A stretch of DNA of 22,609 bases from JBBKXP01 sp038251315 (GTDB taxonomy: Bacteria > Pseudomonadota > Alphaproteobacteria > Rhodobacterales > Rhodobacteraceae), in the NCBI GenBank assembly GCA_038251315.1, contig JBBSBK010000057.1, positions 1 through 22,609 of the forward strand, given 5' to 3'. The position numbers and the translations under genes are program-made. The notes beneath the pieces were generated by a model that was given only the letters and a program-made list of their open reading frames with translations, had not been told where the DNA came from and did no database searches. The first letter of the stretch is position 1. Each line of letters starts with the position of its first letter. Positions 15,950 to 22,609 of the stretch are shown piece by piece.

Positions 15950-16835
15950 CAGCCTCTTGCCGGGCCAGCCGGACGACGTGGGCGATGTATGGGCGCGTCG
16001 TGTCCTCGTCCCGTGTCGCGACATATAGTCGGCGGGTGATGCCGCCCTTGGTCAGCGGCCGGGTGACGTAATCGGCGTTGTAGCGCACCTGCCGCACGAC
16101 CCAGTCAGGCAACACCGCCACACCGCGGTTTGACGCCACCAGCAACAGGATCACGGCCGTCAGTTCGACCTGGCGCACTGCGGCCGGTTCGACCTTGGCC
16201 GGGGTCAACAGTTGTGAAAAAACGTCGAGCCGGGCGCGGTCGACCGGATAGGTGATCAGGGTCTGGCCACGAAAATCCTCTGCTTCGATCACGTCTTTTT
16301 GGGCCAGCGGATGCTGGGCGCTGGCGACAAACACCGGATTGTAGTCGAACAGCGGGGTAAAGGTAACTCCGGGCAAATCTTCCGGGTCCGACGACACCAC
16401 CAGATCGACCACCTCGCGGCGTAGCGCAGGAAGTGCGTCAAAGGCCAGACCGGGACGAATATCGACATCAACCTCGGGCCAGGCCTTGCGGAACTGTTCA
16501 AGCACGGGAAACAGCCATTCGAAACAGGCATGACATTCGATGGCGATGTGCATCCGGCCCGCCTTGCCCGACACCAGCCCGGCAAACTCCGCCTCGAGGT
16601 CGGCAACCAGCGGCAGGATGCTTTCCGCCGCCGCCAGCAGCTTCATCCCCGCTGCAGACAGTTTCAGTGGTTTCGAGCGGCGCACGAACAGGTCGACCCC
16701 GGCCTGATCCTCGATCCCCTTGATCTGGTGTGAAAGGGCCGACTGGGTGATGTTCAACTGATCGGCGGCCCGTGCCAGCCCACCGGTATCGTGGATCGCC
16801 TTGATCGTGCGCAGGTGGCGAAATTCGATATGCAT
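15930..16835 (-). CDS. metR: LysR-type regulator MetR, 301 aa
   Basis: This is a LysR-family regulator with the winged helix-turn-helix at residues 1-60 (LARAADQLNITQSALSHQIK, then GVDLFVRRSKPLKLSAAG). The effector domain reads RMHIAIECHACFEWLFPVLE, followed by LDLV-type VVDLVVSSDPED, and PVDRARLDVFSQLL and VAVLPDWVV later. These match enterobacterial MetR closely in wording and order. MetR senses homocysteine and controls methionine genes, and metF lies divergently next door. MHIEFRHLRT at 16835 aligns with the usual start. An ATG five codons further upstream (16850) is the alternative, and neither has a strong ribosome site. Confidence 0.92.
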   Translation of the reverse strand: MHIEFRHLRTIKAIHDTGGLARAADQLNITQSALSHQIKGIEDQAGVDLFVRRSKPLKLSAAGMKLLAAAESILPLVADLEAEFAGLVSGKAGRMHIAIECHACFEWLFPVLEQFRKAWPEVDVDIRPGLAFDALPALRREVVDLVVSSDPEDLPGVTFTPLFDYNPVFVASAQHPLAQKDVIEAEDFRGQTLITYPVDRARLDVFSQLLTPAKVEPAAVRQVELTAVILLLVASNRGVAVLPDWVVRQVRYNADYVTRPLTKGGITRRLYVATRDEDTTRPYIAHVVRLARQEAVKLQRA

Positions 16836-16858
16836 GTTAGCGGAACTCATGATCTTGG

Positions 16859-16871
16859 TGAATGTTATGAA
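16859..16871. promoter_or_regulatory. Candidate MetR half-sites between metR and metF
   Basis: TGAA occurs twice (16859-16862 and 16868-16871) in the 78-93 base gap between the divergent genes. TGAA/TTCA is the half-site recognised by enterobacterial MetR, normally as an inverted pair. Here the two copies are direct, so the assignment is tentative. Confidence 0.3.
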
Positions 16872-16928
16872 TTTGTCTCACATCGCAAAGGCTGCGACAA
16901 GGGGAGAACCAGATACAGGATCACGCCC

Positions 16929-17792
16929 ATGACCCCCGCCGTTTCATTCGAATTCTTCCCACCCAAGTCGCTTGAAGGATCATTCCGCCTTTGGGACTGC
17001 GTCAACACGCTTGCCCCGCTCGACCCGGCCTTCGTCAGCGTCACCTACGGCGCGGGCGGCACCACGCGGGAACTCACGCACGAGGCAGTAGGGACGATCC
17101 ACAAGACGACTGGCCTCAACGTCGCGGCGCACCTCACCTGCGTCGACGCCACACGCGAAGAAACGATGGCGATCGCCCAGGGTTACGCCGACGTCGGCGT
17201 GACCGAGATCGTGGCCCTGCGCGGCGATGCGCCCAAGGGGTCGGGGGCATTCGTGGCTCACCCCGATGGGTTCGCGTCCTCCGTCGACCTGATCGCCGCC
17301 ATGGCCGACACCGGCAAATTCACCGTGAGGGTCGGTGCTTATCCCGAAACCCATCCCGAAGCGGCCGACCCGCAGGCCGACATCGCCTACCTGAAACGCA
17401 AGATCGATGCGGGCGCCTCCAGCGCGATCACCCAGTTCTTTTTCCGAGCCGAGACATTTTTCCGGTTCCGCGACGCCTGCGCAAAGGCCGGGATCGATGC
17501 GCCGATCATTCCCGGCATTCTGCCGATCGAGAACTGGTCGGGTGCCCGCAAGTTCGCCGTGACCTGCGGAACCAAAATTCCACTGGTGGTCAGTGACGGA
17601 TTCGAACACGCGACCCGCGACGGAACAGCCGACCTGCTGGCAACCGCGCTAGCCAGCGAACTTTGTGACGATCTGCTGCGCGGCGGTGTCGATCACCTGC
17701 ATTTCTACACGCTGAACCGCCCCGAACTGACGCGCGACGTCTGCCGCGCCCTCGGGCTCTCCCCCAAGGTGCGGCTGCAGAACGTCGCCTGA
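16929..17792 (+). CDS. metF: 5,10-methylenetetrahydrofolate reductase MetF, 287 aa
   Basis: MetF reduces methylene-THF to methyl-THF with FAD and NADH, giving the methyl group for methionine synthase. The family signature is clear: SFEFFPPKS (catalytic E8), FVSVTYGAGG, HLTCVDAT, IVALRGDAPKGSG, AYPETHPEA, ASSAITQFFF, IIPGILPIENW and HFYTLNRPELT. The length is close to E. coli MetF (296 residues). The ATG at 16929 is chosen because family sequence begins right after it and AGGATCA precedes it. The open frame extends upstream to 16791, but that part crosses metR. The gene ends at a strong terminator. Confidence 0.96.
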   Translation: MTPAVSFEFFPPKSLEGSFRLWDCVNTLAPLDPAFVSVTYGAGGTTRELTHEAVGTIHKTTGLNVAAHLTCVDATREETMAIAQGYADVGVTEIVALRGDAPKGSGAFVAHPDGFASSVDLIAAMADTGKFTVRVGAYPETHPEAADPQADIAYLKRKIDAGASSAITQFFFRAETFFRFRDACAKAGIDAPIIPGILPIENWSGARKFAVTCGTKIPLVVSDGFEHATRDGTADLLATALASELCDDLLRGGVDHLHFYTLNRPELTRDVCRALGLSPKVRLQNVA

Positions 17793-17798
17793 CAGCGC

Positions 17799-17830
17799 CG
17801 CCTCTGGCACGTGTCCCCGTGCCAGAGGCG
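17799..17830. terminator. Perfect 13-pair hairpin after metF
   Basis: CGCCTCTGGCACG (17799-17811) and CGTGCCAGAGGCG (17818-17830) pair perfectly around a six-base loop. It lies between metF and the convergent DUF2235 gene and can serve both strands. No long U tract follows. Confidence 0.85.
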
Positions 17831-17843
17831 CATCTCACACGAT

Positions 17844-18890
17844 TTATGGCGGCAAGAGGTGCCGCAACCTGTGCCCCGTCAGCGTTGGATGGGCCATTTC
17901 CGAGGCATCTTTGCCGATGATGCGACGACGGCGCGACAGGAACAACTTACCCCACCCGGACCAGGATCCGATCGAGGGGGCGTTCGCATCTTGCGGGAAC
18001 CGCGCCTGCCAGCCGTCCGGCAACAGCAGGCCGCAGGTTGCGAGCCGTCCGAGCATCCAGACAAGCGGGATGTTGGCCAGCGGCCGAGCCGCCACATCGT
18101 CGCCGAGTTGCCCGCCGACATCGCCGTGGGTGCCGCGAAACCAGACCTGCTCCATCACCCCGTTCCAGCCCGGCGGCTTCTGCCAAAGAACCGGCGCATA
18201 GGCTTCGCGCCGCTCATCGATGGCCAGCGCGTGAAACCCGTGCAGCACGTGATCACCCAGCGCCTGACTGTGAAACGTCTGCGCCGGTGGTGTCCAGCGC
18301 CAGATCAGCGGCAGGCGCAGGCCGAGTGCCTTGACGGTATCCCAGACGCCCACGGCCGCGACCATGACCTCGGGGTGGGTATAAAGGGCGCGAAATTTCG
18401 CGGCGTAAACGCTGCGCCCGCCAGTGCGGTAGTGCCGATAGGCCTGCCGGATCACCCGCTCGGTCGCCTCGTCATGGCGCACCAGCCCGACCAGGTCGAT
18501 CACGCCCGCCAACGAGCGGACGGCATAGGCCCCGCGCGAATACCAGATCAGGATGATCCTGTCGCCGGGCCGGAAACGGCTGGCCAGCACGCCATAGGCA
18601 CGCTGAATCTGGCGGTTTATGCCTTTGCCGGTGATGACGCTCCAGGTGCCCGACCAATCGCGCCATTGCACCCCGGATTCGTAATAGACGGTCAGGTTCG
18701 CCTGCCGTCCGGCCTCGCGCAGCAGCTTGAACGTCAGGCCTGCGTTGGTTTCCATGCCGGGCGCAAGGGTCGACATCGTGCCGTCAAGGATGATGACATG
18801 GGTGGCAAGGCCGCGCTTGCGCGTCGGTCCGTCCTCGGTCCGGGCGCGACGGCCGAACAGACCAAAGAACCAGTCGCCAATCTCGGCCAT
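17844..18890 (-). CDS. DUF2235 alpha/beta-hydrolase protein, 348 aa
   Basis: The protein has the DUF2235 pattern. The N-terminal strand is HVIILDGTMSTL, with an Asp at about 36. The nucleophile elbow is YSRGAYAVRSLAG (S118, in the family form GxSRGA). GVWDTVKALG lies mid-protein, and VWFRGTHGDVGG contains the late histidine/aspartate motif. Some members of this family are type VI secretion phospholipases (Tle1), but standalone chromosomal copies of unknown role are common in alphaproteobacteria. No secretion genes or immunity partner are seen here, so I do not assign effector function. No signal peptide is visible. The gene lies downstream of the decarboxylase on the same strand, 86 bases away. 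Confidence 0.82.
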   Translation of the reverse strand: MAEIGDWFFGLFGRRARTEDGPTRKRGLATHVIILDGTMSTLAPGMETNAGLTFKLLREAGRQANLTVYYESGVQWRDWSGTWSVITGKGINRQIQRAYGVLASRFRPGDRIILIWYSRGAYAVRSLAGVIDLVGLVRHDEATERVIRQAYRHYRTGGRSVYAAKFRALYTHPEVMVAAVGVWDTVKALGLRLPLIWRWTPPAQTFHSQALGDHVLHGFHALAIDERREAYAPVLWQKPPGWNGVMEQVWFRGTHGDVGGQLGDDVAARPLANIPLVWMLGRLATCGLLLPDGWQARFPQDANAPSIGSWSGWGKLFLSRRRRIIGKDASEMAHPTLTGHRLRHLLPP

Positions 18891-18930
18891 TCATCGCGTC
18901 CGATCAGATTACCCCTGGAAACAGCCTAGC

Positions 18931-18944
18931 GGGCCGGGCGGCCC
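18931..18944. terminator. Small hairpin after the decarboxylase gene
   Basis: GGGCC (18931-18935) and GGCCC (18940-18944) form a short GC stem in the 86-base gap between the decarboxylase and the DUF2235 gene. It is weak evidence for partial termination. Confidence 0.25.
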
Positions 18945-18976
18945 TGTCCAGCCTGCGGGATCATCAGACAACGTGG

Positions 18977-20086
18977 TTAAAACTCCGTCACCACAACGGT
19001 GTCGCGCCCGCCGTAGCCGTTGAATTGGGTCGTCACGCCGTTCAGATAGGCCCCGGTGGCCCCGAAAACGATCCAATCGCCGACCGCCAGATCGGTGGGC
19101 AGATCGACCCGCCCCGGCAGCACGTCAAGGCTGTCGCAGGTCGGGCCATAGACGATGCGCGGCGTGGTCGCCGCATCGGCGGCGTGCCCGACAATGTGGA
19201 AAGACGGCACGCCCATCGACGGAAACTCGGACATCCCGCCATATATCCCGTCACTCAGGTAAATCCGTTCACCCCGCAGGGATTTGACCTGCACCGCATA
19301 GGCAAAGGCATCGCCGACAAGGCCGCGCCCCGGTTCGCAGACCAGCACGGGCTGGGACGGAAACACCGCGACAGCTTTTGTGATGGCATCGAAATACGGT
19401 TGCAGATCAAGACCCTTCCCGTCCCGCGCCGATGGAAACCCGCCGCCGACGTTCAGCCGGGCGATGGCGACACCGGCCCGCGCTGCGATGTCGGCGGCGG
19501 CATGGATATAGGCCGTCCAAGCGGCGGGATCCCTGCACTGCGTGCCGACATGGAAGGTCAACGCCGGGGTCAGGCCCCGCGCGGCGACGGCCCGTAACAG
19601 GGCGACGGCGGCGTCAGGGTCGGCCCCGAACTTGTCACCAAAGTCATAGGCGGCGCCGGCGACGGACAGCTTGAAACGCACGGCGACCTCGGAGCCCGGC
19701 GCGACTCCGTCCAGCTTTTCCAGCTCGCCCATGTCGTCCACCGACCAGCTGACGACTCCCGCCGCGATTCCGGCGGCGACCTCGGCCCGGCTGCGCACCG
19801 GGTTGTTGTAATGCAGCGGCGCGGCGGGACACAGCCCCGCGATCAACGCGATCTCGGCGGGCGAGGCGACGTCGAATCCGTGCAGTCCGTCGGCCCAAAG
19901 CCGGGCGATCACGTCAGGATCGGGGTTTGCCTTGACCGCGAAAGTCACCAGACCCGGAAAGCCGGCGCGAAACTGCGCCAGCCGGTCGGCCAGAACTGCC
20001 GGGGCAAAGAAATGCACCGGCGTGTCGGCAGTTGTTGTCGCCAGATAACCGTCGATGGTCTGGGGGAGTACGGGTAGCAGTTGCAT
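18977..20086 (-). CDS. Fold-III PLP decarboxylase, ornithine/lysine type, 369 aa
   Basis: This is a PLP-dependent basic amino-acid decarboxylase of the alanine-racemase fold, probably forming putrescine from ornithine or cadaverine from lysine. K52 in TFAVKANPDPDV is the PLP lysine. HGFDVASPAEI, FHVGTQCRDPAAW, LNVGGGFPS and CEPGRGLVGDA are the expected cofactor and barrel motifs. The eukaryotic-type ornithine decarboxylase active-site motif appears as YGPTCDSLD with C317. The motifs favour ornithine decarboxylase over carboxynorspermidine or diaminopimelate decarboxylase. HYNNPVRSR replaces the more usual ANPCK stretch, which may affect substrate choice. GAGG lies upstream of the ATG. The gene is divergent from an Lrp-type regulator, and the polyamine transporter is 13 kb away. 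Confidence 0.88.
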   Translation of the reverse strand: MQLLPVLPQTIDGYLATTTADTPVHFFAPAVLADRLAQFRAGFPGLVTFAVKANPDPDVIARLWADGLHGFDVASPAEIALIAGLCPAAPLHYNNPVRSRAEVAAGIAAGVVSWSVDDMGELEKLDGVAPGSEVAVRFKLSVAGAAYDFGDKFGADPDAAVALLRAVAARGLTPALTFHVGTQCRDPAAWTAYIHAAADIAARAGVAIARLNVGGGFPSARDGKGLDLQPYFDAITKAVAVFPSQPVLVCEPGRGLVGDAFAYAVQVKSLRGERIYLSDGIYGGMSEFPSMGVPSFHIVGHAADAATTPRIVYGPTCDSLDVLPGRVDLPTDLAVGDWIVFGATGAYLNGVTTQFNGYGGRDTVVVTEF

Positions 20087-20132
20087 CGGAAACCTCGTCT
20101 GTTTTCCAAAGGCTATGCAGCGGCGCTGACAG

Positions 20133-20148
20133 AGTGTAGCGGCACACT
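20133..20148. promoter_or_regulatory. Dyad between the decarboxylase and Lrp-type regulator
   Basis: AGTGT (20133-20137) and ACACT (20144-20148) form an inverted repeat with a six-base centre in the 110-base divergent gap. The dyad size is similar to Lrp-family operators. It could let the neighbouring regulator control the decarboxylase. This is inference from position. Confidence 0.4.
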
Positions 20149-20196
20149 GAGCGAAAAGACTCGTGATATCGGCAAATTGCCCATACTGTCGGCACT

Positions 20197-20637
20197 ATGA
20201 CTGATCTCGATGATACCGACCGCACCCTGCTGGCGCATCTGGGCACCAACGCCCGGCTGCCGGTGGCGGCACTGGCCAAGAAGCTGGGCCTTGCCCGCAC
20301 AACCGTGCAGGCCCGGATCGAGCGGCTGGAGCGTGCCGGGGTGATCGCTGGCTATACAGTGAAACTTTCCGACGCGGCCCGTGCGGGGATGATCCGCGCC
20401 ACGGTACTGATCCACCTGACCCCTGCTGCCCAGACGGCTGTTCTGGCGCAACTGCGGCGCCTGCCGGCGGTCGAACAGGTCCACACCACGTCAGGGCGTT
20501 TCGACCTTGCCTGCCTGCTGCAGACGGCGACGACCCTGCAACTGGATCAAACGCTCGACAAGATCGGCGAGATTGACGGCGTACTGGCGCTGGAAAGCCT
20601 GATTCACCTATCCACACGAATCGACCGGGCGCTCTAG
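20197..20637 (+). CDS. Lrp/AsnC-family regulator, 146 aa
   Basis: The N-terminal helix-turn-helix is TNARLPVAALAKKLGLARTT, followed by VQARIERLERAGVIAGYTVKL. The C-terminal RAM domain includes IRATVLIHLTP, LPAVEQVHTTSGRFDLACLL and a late LESLIHLS. The size is typical for the family. The start ATG at 20197 has little ribosome-site character, but no better start exists. It diverges from the decarboxylase, which suggests that it senses an amino acid such as ornithine, lysine or arginine and controls that gene. It is distinct in sequence from the PutR in this window. Confidence 0.88.
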   Translation: MTDLDDTDRTLLAHLGTNARLPVAALAKKLGLARTTVQARIERLERAGVIAGYTVKLSDAARAGMIRATVLIHLTPAAQTAVLAQLRRLPAVEQVHTTSGRFDLACLLQTATTLQLDQTLDKIGEIDGVLALESLIHLSTRIDRAL

Positions 20638-20695
20638 CCCTTCCCCTTACCCCGCCCCCGCGTTATCTGATCCCCCGACAAAAAGGACCAGACCG

Positions 20696-22609
20696 ATGCC
20701 GATGGAAAAGACATTCGACGCCGCCAGTGCCGAACCCCGGATCTACGCCGCGTGGGAAAAGGCCGGGGCATTCCGCGCCGGGGCCAATGCCTCGCGGGCC
20801 GAAACCTTTACCATCATGATCCCGCCCCCGAACGTCACCGGATCGCTGCACGTCGGCCATGCGTTTAACAACACGTTGCAGGACGTCCTGACGCGCTGGA
20901 AACGGATGCAAGGCTACGACGTGCTGTGGCAACCGGGGACCGACCACGCCGGGATCGCAACACAACTGGTCGTCGAACGGCAGTTGGCGGAGGCCAACAC
21001 GCGGCGCACGGACATGTCGCGCGCGGATTTTCTGGCGAAGGTCTGGGAGTGGAAAGCCGAATCCGGCGGCAATATCCGCAACCAGTTGAAACGCCTTGGC
21101 GCGTCCTGCGATTGGGACCGTGAGGCGTTCACAATGGACCCCGCGTTTCACGACGCGGTCATCAAGGTCTTTGTCGATATGTACGACAAGGGTCTGATCT
21201 ATCGCGGCAAACGGTTGGTCAACTGGGATCCGCATTTTGAGACGGCGATTTCCGACCTCGAGGTTGAAAATGTCGAAGTCGCCGGGCACATGTGGCACTT
21301 CAAATACCCGCTGGCGGGCGGCGCGACCTATACCTATGTCGAAAAAGATCAAGACGGGGTCGTCACCCTGTCCGAAGAACGCGACTATATCGCCATCGCG
21401 ACGACCCGCCCCGAAACCATGCTAGGCGACGGCGCCGTTGCGGTTCATCCATCGGATGAACGTTACGCGCCAATCGTTGGAAAATTATGTGAAATCCCGG
21501 TTGGTCCGAAAGAGAATCGCCGCCTGATTCCGATCATCACCGACGATTATCCTGACCCTACCTTCGGGTCAGGTGCTGTCAAGATCACCGGAGCGCACGA
21601 TTTCAACGACTATGGCGTCGCCAGCCGCAACAACATCCCGATGTATGCGCTAATGGATACCCAAGGTGCGATGCGCGTCGATGGGCGGTCCTATGCCCAA
21701 GAAGCTGAGGTGGCGCAGCGGATCGCGGTCGGGGCTGAAGGTTTCGACGAGGCAAAAATCGCCGCGATGAACCTTGTCCCCGACGCCTATCGCGGGCTGG
21801 ACCGGTTCGACGCCCGCAAGGCCGTGGTTGTCGATATCACTGCCGAAGGTCTGGCCGTCATGGTGCCGAATCCAGCATGGGACGCCGCCGATGCGGACGA
21901 TAGGGTGAGGCTGCACCCCACCATCCCCCTCGTCGACGCCAAACCCATCATGCAGCCGTTCGGTGACCGCTCCAAGGTCGTGATCGAACCGATGCTGACC
22001 GACCAGTGGTTCGTCGATACCGCCAAGATCGTCGGCCCGGCGCTCGACGCGGTGCGCAACGGTGCCGTCAAGATCATGCCCGAGAGCGGCGAAAAGGTAT
22101 TCTTTCACTGGCTCGAGAATATCGAACCGTGGTGCATCTCGCGCCAACTGTGGTGGGGGCATCAGATACCGGTTTGGTATGGGCCGGAAATAGAAGAAAT
22201 CGAAGGTGAAGGTGTTCTTGATTTCAAAACTCAGAAATACTTTTGCGCTTCTGATGAGGCAAGCGCGGTTCGTCAAGCTGAGGCGTTCTACGGCCATAAT
22301 TTGTTTACAATCTTTAAGTTCGGTAAGTCCCGAGAGTATTCTGAGCAATTTTTCGGGATTCAGGCTCGTCTGGACTCACTGACTGACTCGCAGTTCAGGA
22401 TTCCGCTCGAACGCGACCCCGACGTCCTCGACACATGGTTCTCCTCCGGCCTCTGGCCCATCGGCACCCTCGGCTGGCCGAACTGGGACGCGAGCACACA
22501 GAAATACTTCCCCACCGATGTCCTGATCACCGGGCAGGATATCCTTTTCTTCTGGGTCGCGCGGATGATGATGATGAGCCAGGCGGTGGTCGGGCAGAAC
22601 CCGTTCCAC
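20696..22609 (+). CDS. valS: Valyl-tRNA synthetase, N-terminal 638 residues (runs off the right edge)
   Basis: ValRS charges tRNA-Val with valine. The start ATG at 20696 follows AAAAGGACC. Visible motifs: IPPPNVTGSLHVGHAFNNT with the HIGH-type HVGH, GTDHAGIATQ, IATTRPETMLGD and GSGAVKITGAHDFNDY of the editing domain, then WCISRQLWWGHQIPVWYG and DVLDTWFSSGLWPIGTLGWP. The KMSKS loop and C-terminal part lie beyond the window. Between WYG and DVLDTW there are about 80 residues, against about 30 in E. coli, and the DNA of that part (22201-22380) is only about 45% GC by my count, well below its surroundings. Large inserts here occur in alphaproteobacterial ValRS, but this one looks unusual in composition. 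Confidence 0.96.
   Translation, partial: MPMEKTFDAASAEPRIYAAWEKAGAFRAGANASRAETFTIMIPPPNVTGSLHVGHAFNNTLQDVLTRWKRMQGYDVLWQPGTDHAGIATQLVVERQLAEANTRRTDMSRADFLAKVWEWKAESGGNIRNQLKRLGASCDWDREAFTMDPAFHDAVIKVFVDMYDKGLIYRGKRLVNWDPHFETAISDLEVENVEVAGHMWHFKYPLAGGATYTYVEKDQDGVVTLSEERDYIAIATTRPETMLGDGAVAVHPSDERYAPIVGKLCEIPVGPKENRRLIPIITDDYPDPTFGSGAVKITGAHDFNDYGVASRNNIPMYALMDTQGAMRVDGRSYAQEAEVAQRIAVGAEGFDEAKIAAMNLVPDAYRGLDRFDARKAVVVDITAEGLAVMVPNPAWDAADADDRVRLHPTIPLVDAKPIMQPFGDRSKVVIEPMLTDQWFVDTAKIVGPALDAVRNGAVKIMPESGEKVFFHWLENIEPWCISRQLWWGHQIPVWYGPEIEEIEGEGVLDFKTQKYFCASDEASAVRQAEAFYGHNLFTIFKFGKSREYSEQFFGIQARLDSLTDSQFRIPLERDPDVLDTWFSSGLWPIGTLGWPNWDASTQKYFPTDVLITGQDILFFWVARMMMMSQAVVGQNPFH

Noticed and set aside
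16836..16928. SAM or other riboswitch before metF
   Set aside because: The gap is under 100 bases, shared with the metR promoter, and shows no conserved riboswitch core that I can recognise.
17844..18890. Calling the DUF2235 protein a type VI secretion effector
   Set aside because: The family includes such effectors, but no secretion, adaptor or immunity gene is present in the window.
17811..18929. 372-codon plus-strand open frame opposite DUF2235
   Set aside because: It starts within the metF terminator hairpin and mirrors the minus-strand gene, with no domain.
1..22609. CRISPR array, prophage or toxin-antitoxin system
   Set aside because: I found no regularly spaced repeats, phage structural genes or toxin-antitoxin pair. 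The ribbon-helix-helix protein is paired with an esterase and not with a toxin.

Overview
The window looks like chromosomal DNA of an alphaproteobacterium, most likely a marine Rhodobacteraceae (roseobacter-type) species. The basis is high GC with strong third-position GC bias, the protein character of PutA, PutR, MetR, MetF and ValS, and a PutA without an N-terminal ribbon-helix-helix domain, partnered by a divergent Lrp-type PutR. This placement is inference, because I could run no database search. Most of the window is ordinary, densely packed housekeeping and metabolic sequence, and I see no CRISPR array, prophage or obvious defence system.

Layout. 1-~900: the 5' part of an IS630-family insertion sequence on the minus strand. 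Its transposase has a one-base frame change at a run of seven A and a short palindromic repeat inserted at the first catalytic acidic residue. 1080-1609: a small unknown gene overlapping a secreted LprI/DUF1311 protein. 1610-1935: non-coding leader ending in three tandem inverted repeats. 1936-5753: a four-gene polyamine-type ABC transporter (ATPase, two permeases, binding protein) ending at a GC-rich hairpin. 5809-7250 (minus): a ribbon-helix-helix regulator and a PHB-depolymerase-like esterase. 7354-7439 (minus): tRNA-Leu(TAA). 7489-8028 (minus): an exported TPR protein. 8089-12110: divergent putR and putA for proline catabolism. 12292-13038: rhomboid protease. 13046-13834 (minus): inositol monophosphatase. 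13985-15949: a membrane GGDEF-EAL protein with both active sites intact. 15930-17792: divergent metR and metF. 17844-18890 (minus): a DUF2235 hydrolase. 18977-20086 (minus): a fold-III ornithine/lysine-type decarboxylase, divergent from an Lrp/AsnC regulator at 20197-20637. 20696 to the end: the 5' two-thirds of valS.

Three pairs follow the classic layout of a divergent regulator and its target: putR/putA, metR/metF, and the Lrp-type regulator/decarboxylase. In each, the short intergenic gap holds repeats that are plausible operators. Nitrogen and one-carbon metabolism recur: polyamine uptake, putrescine or cadaverine synthesis, proline oxidation to glutamate, and methyl-THF supply for methionine. 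The most unusual sequence is the doubly altered transposase at the left edge. The rest of the interest is regulatory, plus two AT-rich patches inside putA and valS.
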